Positions 60,644 through 64,000 of a DNA stretch of 64,000 nt are shown here, in pieces. Below the pieces are notes generated by a model. That model had not been told where the DNA came from. It ran no database searches and worked only from the letters and a program-made list of their open reading frames with translations. The position numbers and the translations under genes are program-made. The stretch comes from an uncultured Caldilineaceae bacterium (lineage in GTDB: Bacteria; Chloroflexota; Anaerolineae; Caldilineales; Caldilineaceae). The stretch covers positions 1,820,722-1,884,721 of the forward strand of contig OY282381.1 of the NCBI GenBank assembly GCA_958295915.1. Reading direction: 5' to 3'. Position 1 is the stretch's first letter. Each line of letters begins with the position of its first letter.

Positions 60644-62062
60644 ATGAAAACAATGGATGGCAATGTAAATACAACTACCAACTTGAGTCGACGCCGTTTT
60701 TTGCAGTGGAGCGCCGTCGGTATGGGCGGCGCGGCGCTGGCGGCCGCCTGCGCCACCCCCGCTGCCCCGGCAGCCTCTGAGGATGCGGCCGCGCCAGCAG
60801 AGGAGACCGTTGAGATCGCCTGGTGGCATGCCTGGGGCGGCACCACGGGCATGGCAGCTATGGTCGGCGTTGCCGAAGCATTCAACGCAGAGGGACGCTC
60901 CGTCCAGGTAGAGCGCCTCCACGTTCCCGAAATGAATGACAAGCTGCTGGCCGCCATCGCCGGTGGCACGCCGCCGGATGTGGGCGTCTGCTGTGTCCAG
61001 TATGCCCAACTCTACTCACGCGGGGCCGTCATGCCCCTTGATGATTTCATCGACAGAAGCGAGATCATCCAGCACGATGCGTTTGTGGACGGCCTGATCG
61101 AATCGATGCAATGGCAGGGCAGCACCTACGGCGTGCCCGGATTCGAGGCCGGGCCCCGCTACGGATTGATGTACAACAAAGCCCTGGTTGAGGAGGCCGG
61201 CCTGGACGCCAGCCAACTGCCACGCACCTGGGAAGAGATGTTCGAATGGCATGTAGAGCTGACCAGGTTCGATGATGCTGGCAACGTAGAAGTCGTCGGC
61301 TTCGATCCCCGGGATGCCACGGCCGGAAATGGCCCGGCAACCAATATTCCCCAATTCTGGGCCCTTACCTACGGCCTGGATATCTGGGACGCGGAGACCA
61401 ATACCTTCAACTACGACGACGAGCGCTTCATCAGCGCGCTGACGACCCTGAAACGCTTCACCGACCATGTGGGCGTGCAACAGATGGAGTCGTTCCGATC
61501 CAGCTTCAGCGGATGGACGCAAAGCCCCTCCTCCTCGTTTCCGAGCGGCGTACAGGCCATGCTGGTCACAGGCTACTACGCGCCGGGCGAGCTCAGCCAC
61601 TCTGCCCCGGACAAGGAGTTTGGCGTGGGATGGGCGCCGGTGGCGGAGGCCAGAAAAGGCGCGACATTCCAATCCGTAGGCGGCCATCCCATGTACATCC
61701 CCAACGGAGTGGAGAACGTCGACGCCGCCTTCGAGTTCATCGAGTTCTGCACGCAGGACAAGGCCCAGAATGTCATTTTTGAAAACACCGGCTGGCTGGG
61801 TGGACTCAAGGAAATATACGACCCGGACCTGCCAAAATACCAGAAATACTCGGGCCTGGACTGGTTTCTGCGCTCGGTCAACGACGCCACCGAACTGTGG
61901 GCCTGTCCGGTCATCCCCATTCAGGGTTTTGTCAATCAGGAGCGATCTCGCACCTATGAAGCTGTGATCTTTGGCGACAAAGAACCTGAGCAGGCTGCCC
62001 AGGACATGCAGGAGGCTTGCACTGAGGAGATGCGCAAACAGTTCCCAGAGCTGCTGGGCTGA
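60644..62062 (+). CDS. ABC transporter sugar-binding protein (family 1), Tat lipoprotein
   Basis: A 472-residue solute-binding protein. A GGAG-rich site precedes the ATG at 60644; the upstream frame crosses the type A repeat. The signal shows a Tat motif (LSRRRFLQWSAVG) and a lipobox (LAAAC) near residue 35. The mature protein opens VEIAWWHAWGG, with AAIAGGTPPDVGVCCVQYA and a TWEEMFEWHVELTRF block typical of MalE/UgpB-like proteins for sugars or glycerol-3-phosphate. It delivers substrate to the two permeases that follow. No ATPase is seen before the window ends. Confidence 0.9.
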   Translation: MKTMDGNVNTTTNLSRRRFLQWSAVGMGGAALAAACATPAAPAASEDAAAPAEETVEIAWWHAWGGTTGMAAMVGVAEAFNAEGRSVQVERLHVPEMNDKLLAAIAGGTPPDVGVCCVQYAQLYSRGAVMPLDDFIDRSEIIQHDAFVDGLIESMQWQGSTYGVPGFEAGPRYGLMYNKALVEEAGLDASQLPRTWEEMFEWHVELTRFDDAGNVEVVGFDPRDATAGNGPATNIPQFWALTYGLDIWDAETNTFNYDDERFISALTTLKRFTDHVGVQQMESFRSSFSGWTQSPSSSFPSGVQAMLVTGYYAPGELSHSAPDKEFGVGWAPVAEARKGATFQSVGGHPMYIPNGVENVDAAFEFIEFCTQDKAQNVIFENTGWLGGLKEIYDPDLPKYQKYSGLDWFLRSVNDATELWACPVIPIQGFVNQERSRTYEAVIFGDKEPEQAAQDMQEACTEEMRKQFPELLG

Positions 62063-62110
62063 GATGATGATTGGCAATCCGCATCCTGATAGATTTCCGG
62101 CTGTGGTGTA

Positions 62111-62133
62111 GGGGCAACCCTTGTGGTTGCCCC
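62111..62133. repeat. Type D hairpin, perfect 9-bp stem
   Basis: GGGGCAACC (62111-62119), loop CTTGT, GGTTGCCCC (62125-62133), between the binding protein and first permease genes. It may limit read-through or stabilise the upstream mRNA. A 13-15-bp direct repeat with GGGAGATAACTG follows at 62150-62177 and doubles the ribosome site of the next gene. Confidence 0.8.
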
Positions 62134-62178
62134 ACCCCCTGTGATTGGCGCGGGAGATAACTGGCGGGAGATAACTGT

Positions 62179-63090
62179 ATGTACACATTTACAGCACAGA
62201 GGTGGAATCGATCACGCACGCGCAGTCTCCTCAAAGGGCTGGCCTTCATTTCGCCATGGTTGGTAGGCTTTGCCGCCTTTGTGCTCTACCCGATCGCGGC
62301 TTCCGCCTATTACAGCCTGACTCGCTATGATGTATTGCGCGCGCCCCGCTTTATCGGTCTGGAAAACTATATTGAGCTGTTCACAAAAGATGAGATCTTC
62401 CGCACAGTGCTGAGCAACACGGTCTACCTGGTGGTGCTCGGCGTACCCGCGGGCCTGGTGGTCGCCTTCTTGCTGGCCAGCCTGCTCAACCGCAAAATGA
62501 AGGCTCGCCCGCTGTTTCGAACCATCTTTTTCTTGCCTGTCCTTGTCCCGGCTGTGGCCTCAGCCGAGGTCTGGCGCTGGGTATACAACACCAACTACGG
62601 CGTGATCAACGCTATGGTGAAAAGCTGGGGCTTGCCCGTCATCCCCTTCATCTCCTCCATGCAGCTGGCCAAACCGTCCCTGATCCTGATCCACATGTGG
62701 ACCCAGGGCACGGCCATTATCATCTTTCTGGCTGCATTGCAGGACGTGCCCCGCTCGCTCAAAGACGCGGCCCGGGTGGACGGCGCCAACGCCTTGCAAC
62801 GCTTCTGGCACGTCACCATCCCCATCTGCACGCCGGCGATTCTGTTCGTGACGCTCACGGGGATGATCGGCATGTTTCAGTATTTCACCCTGGGCTGGCT
62901 GCTGACCCAGGGCGGCCCCAACGAAGCCACTGAGTTCTTCAGCCTCTATCTCTACCGCAACGCCTTCCAGTATTTTAAGATGGGATACGCCTCGGCCCTG
63001 GCTTGGATTTTGTTTGTGATTATCCTTATCTTCACCCTGCTCATCTTCCGGAGCTCCGCCCGCTGGGTCTACTATGCCGGAGAATCGTAG
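62179..63090 (+). CDS. ABC sugar transporter permease (MalF/UgpA type)
   Basis: A 303-residue permease with six hydrophobic segments (about residues 20-42, 78-102, 110-132, 165-185, 215-240 and 270-290). The EAA loop reads RSLKDAARVDGANALQRFWHVTIP near residue 195. It opens FISPWLVGFAAFVLYPIAAS, the family N-terminus. GGGAG lies eight bases before the ATG. It would form the channel with the next gene. Confidence 0.92.
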   Translation: MYTFTAQRWNRSRTRSLLKGLAFISPWLVGFAAFVLYPIAASAYYSLTRYDVLRAPRFIGLENYIELFTKDEIFRTVLSNTVYLVVLGVPAGLVVAFLLASLLNRKMKARPLFRTIFFLPVLVPAVASAEVWRWVYNTNYGVINAMVKSWGLPVIPFISSMQLAKPSLILIHMWTQGTAIIIFLAALQDVPRSLKDAARVDGANALQRFWHVTIPICTPAILFVTLTGMIGMFQYFTLGWLLTQGGPNEATEFFSLYLYRNAFQYFKMGYASALAWILFVIILIFTLLIFRSSARWVYYAGES

Positions 63091-63165
63091 GGGCAATTCG
63101 GTATTCCCGCCAGTTGACGATTGGTTGATGTGGTTTGTATGATGGCGCTCATACCTCACCCTGTG
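63091..63165 (-). repeat. Type A long-form insert without flanking palindromes
   Basis: CAATTCGGTATTCCCGCCAG ... TGATGGCGCTCATACCTCAC, with a diverged middle part similar to the copy at 44440-44510. It lies between the two permease genes and ends in TGTGGTTGCCC, a type D half-stem. Confidence 0.75.
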
Positions 63166-63189
63166 GTTGCCCGATAGGAGACCACAACT

Positions 63190-64000
63190 ATGCAACGAGC
63201 TGAAGCCAAGCCCAGCAGATCGAGCTGGGAACTTTCCCACAGTCAGAGCATGCTGTTCAAAACCGTGCAGCGGACGCTGTTCTACGTACTCATGGTCGGG
63301 CTGGCCCTGATCTTCGCCGGCCCTCTCCTCTGGATGCTCTCGACTTCATTGAAAACCGACCCCCAAGTGTACCACGTGCCGCCTATCTGGATTCCAAACC
63401 CGGTCCGGCTGGTCAACTACCCAGAAGCGCTCTCCTCCCGGCCCTTCGGCGCCTACACATTCAACACCGTTCGCTACGCCCTGACCGCTGTCGCCGGCGC
63501 TCTTATCTCCAATACGTTGGTGGCCTACGGCTTCTCCCGCATACGCTGGCCAGGGCGGGATCTATTCTTTATCATCTGTCTCTCCACCATGATGATCCCG
63601 TTCCAGGTACGCATGATCCCTCTCTATATCACCTTCAAGAATCTGGATTGGCTCAACTCCTATCTGCCCCTGGTCGTGCCTACTTTCTTTGCCGTCAACG
63701 CCTACTATACGTTTCTGTTGCGCCAGTTCTTCCTGACCATTCCAAGTGAACTGTCGGATGCCGCTCGCGTGGATGGATGCGCCGAGTTGGGTATTCTCCT
63801 CCGCATCATCCTGCCCCTGGCCAAGCCCGCCCTCGCGGTCATCGGGCTGCTCCAGTTCATGTTCGCCTGGGATAACTACATCGGGCCCCTCATTTATCTC
63901 AATACCGAGTCCTTATATCCGATCGCGCTGGGACTCCAACAGTTCCGCACTATGTTCCAGGAAGCGCTCATGTGGCCCTACATGATGGCGGCCAGCACGG
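63190..64000 (+). CDS. ABC sugar transporter permease (MalG/UgpE type), partial
   Basis: 270 codons are present from the ATG at 63190, nine bases after AGGAG; the frame is open at the right edge. Hydrophobic segments lie at about residues 30-52, 95-118, 126-148, 158-182 and 205-225. The EAA loop reads ELSDAARVDGCAELGILLRI near residue 190. The protein begins with a charged tail and AGPLLWMLSTSLKT, typical of MalG-type permeases. It lacks about the last 20-30 residues because of the window end. Confidence 0.92.
   Translation, partial: MQRAEAKPSRSSWELSHSQSMLFKTVQRTLFYVLMVGLALIFAGPLLWMLSTSLKTDPQVYHVPPIWIPNPVRLVNYPEALSSRPFGAYTFNTVRYALTAVAGALISNTLVAYGFSRIRWPGRDLFFIICLSTMMIPFQVRMIPLYITFKNLDWLNSYLPLVVPTFFAVNAYYTFLLRQFFLTIPSELSDAARVDGCAELGILLRIILPLAKPALAVIGLLQFMFAWDNYIGPLIYLNTESLYPIALGLQQFRTMFQEALMWPYMMAAST

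Overview
The window is bacterial chromosome, GC-rich and densely coded, with about 49 protein genes (two cut by the window edges) and one tRNA. Gene content points to Chloroflexota, probably an Anaerolineae/Caldilineales-like lineage. The reasons are a short IF-2 without the long N-terminal extension, Thr/Pro-rich SH3 lipoproteins, GT-C membrane glycosyltransferases, and a Gram-positive-type SOS box (GAAC-N4-GTTC) at recA and uvrA. This placement is an inference from gene style; no rRNA or marker phylogeny is available here.

Layout. 1-9129 holds envelope and secreted proteins of mostly unknown function: a GT-C-like membrane protein running off the left edge, a cupin, a two-gene cassette of very small proteins, a DUF3179 lipoprotein, and a three-gene operon of membrane-anchored SH3/beta-propeller/Ig-like proteins. 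9486-19722 holds metabolism and cell wall genes: gamma-glutamyltransferase, UDP-sugar pyrophosphorylase, a tandem FemAB protein, modA-modB, glutamate formimidoyltransferase and a GT2. 19722-24607 holds a polyprenyl-phosphate sugar transferase, hrcA, grpE, a GNAT and a small four-helix membrane protein. 24673-28703 is sbcD-sbcC. 28776-34761 holds a second GT-C protein, a GT1 glycosyltransferase and a haem/sorbosone-dehydrogenase-like lipoprotein. 34921-43034 is the translation operon nusA-ylxR-infB-rbfA-nrnA-truB-ribF, read leftward. 43574-47848 holds a PstS-like lipoprotein, uppP, tgt and recA. 48290-60449 holds EamA, mazG, tRNA-Arg(UCG), a triple-repeat SH3 lipoprotein, uvrA, Nudix, GNAT and a dynamin-like GTPase. 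60644-64000 is a sugar ABC importer (binding protein plus two permeases, the second cut).

The most unusual content is repeats. Several families of short palindromic or low-complexity repeats pervade the window. Type A is a hairpin (CGCGCC, loop CTACAGT, GGCGCG) that also occurs in a long form with an inserted segment of about 65 bp, and in tandem arrays of 29-, 30- and 37-bp units. Type B is a hairpin of GCGCCTC and GAGGCGC around TGCTCGAAA. Type C is a (CTAG)CCACTGCAGT-like segment. Type D is hairpins with an invariant CTTGT loop and changing but mutually complementary stems. They lie between genes and also inside coding sequences in frame (recA C-tail, truB, mazG, ftcD, a GT1, several lipoproteins). 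In places they supply start codons, stop codons or pieces of signal peptides. This behaviour resembles the Rickettsia palindromic elements known from protein-coding genes. No transposase or other mobilising gene is in the window.

No database or folding program was used. Family names rest on motifs read by eye.
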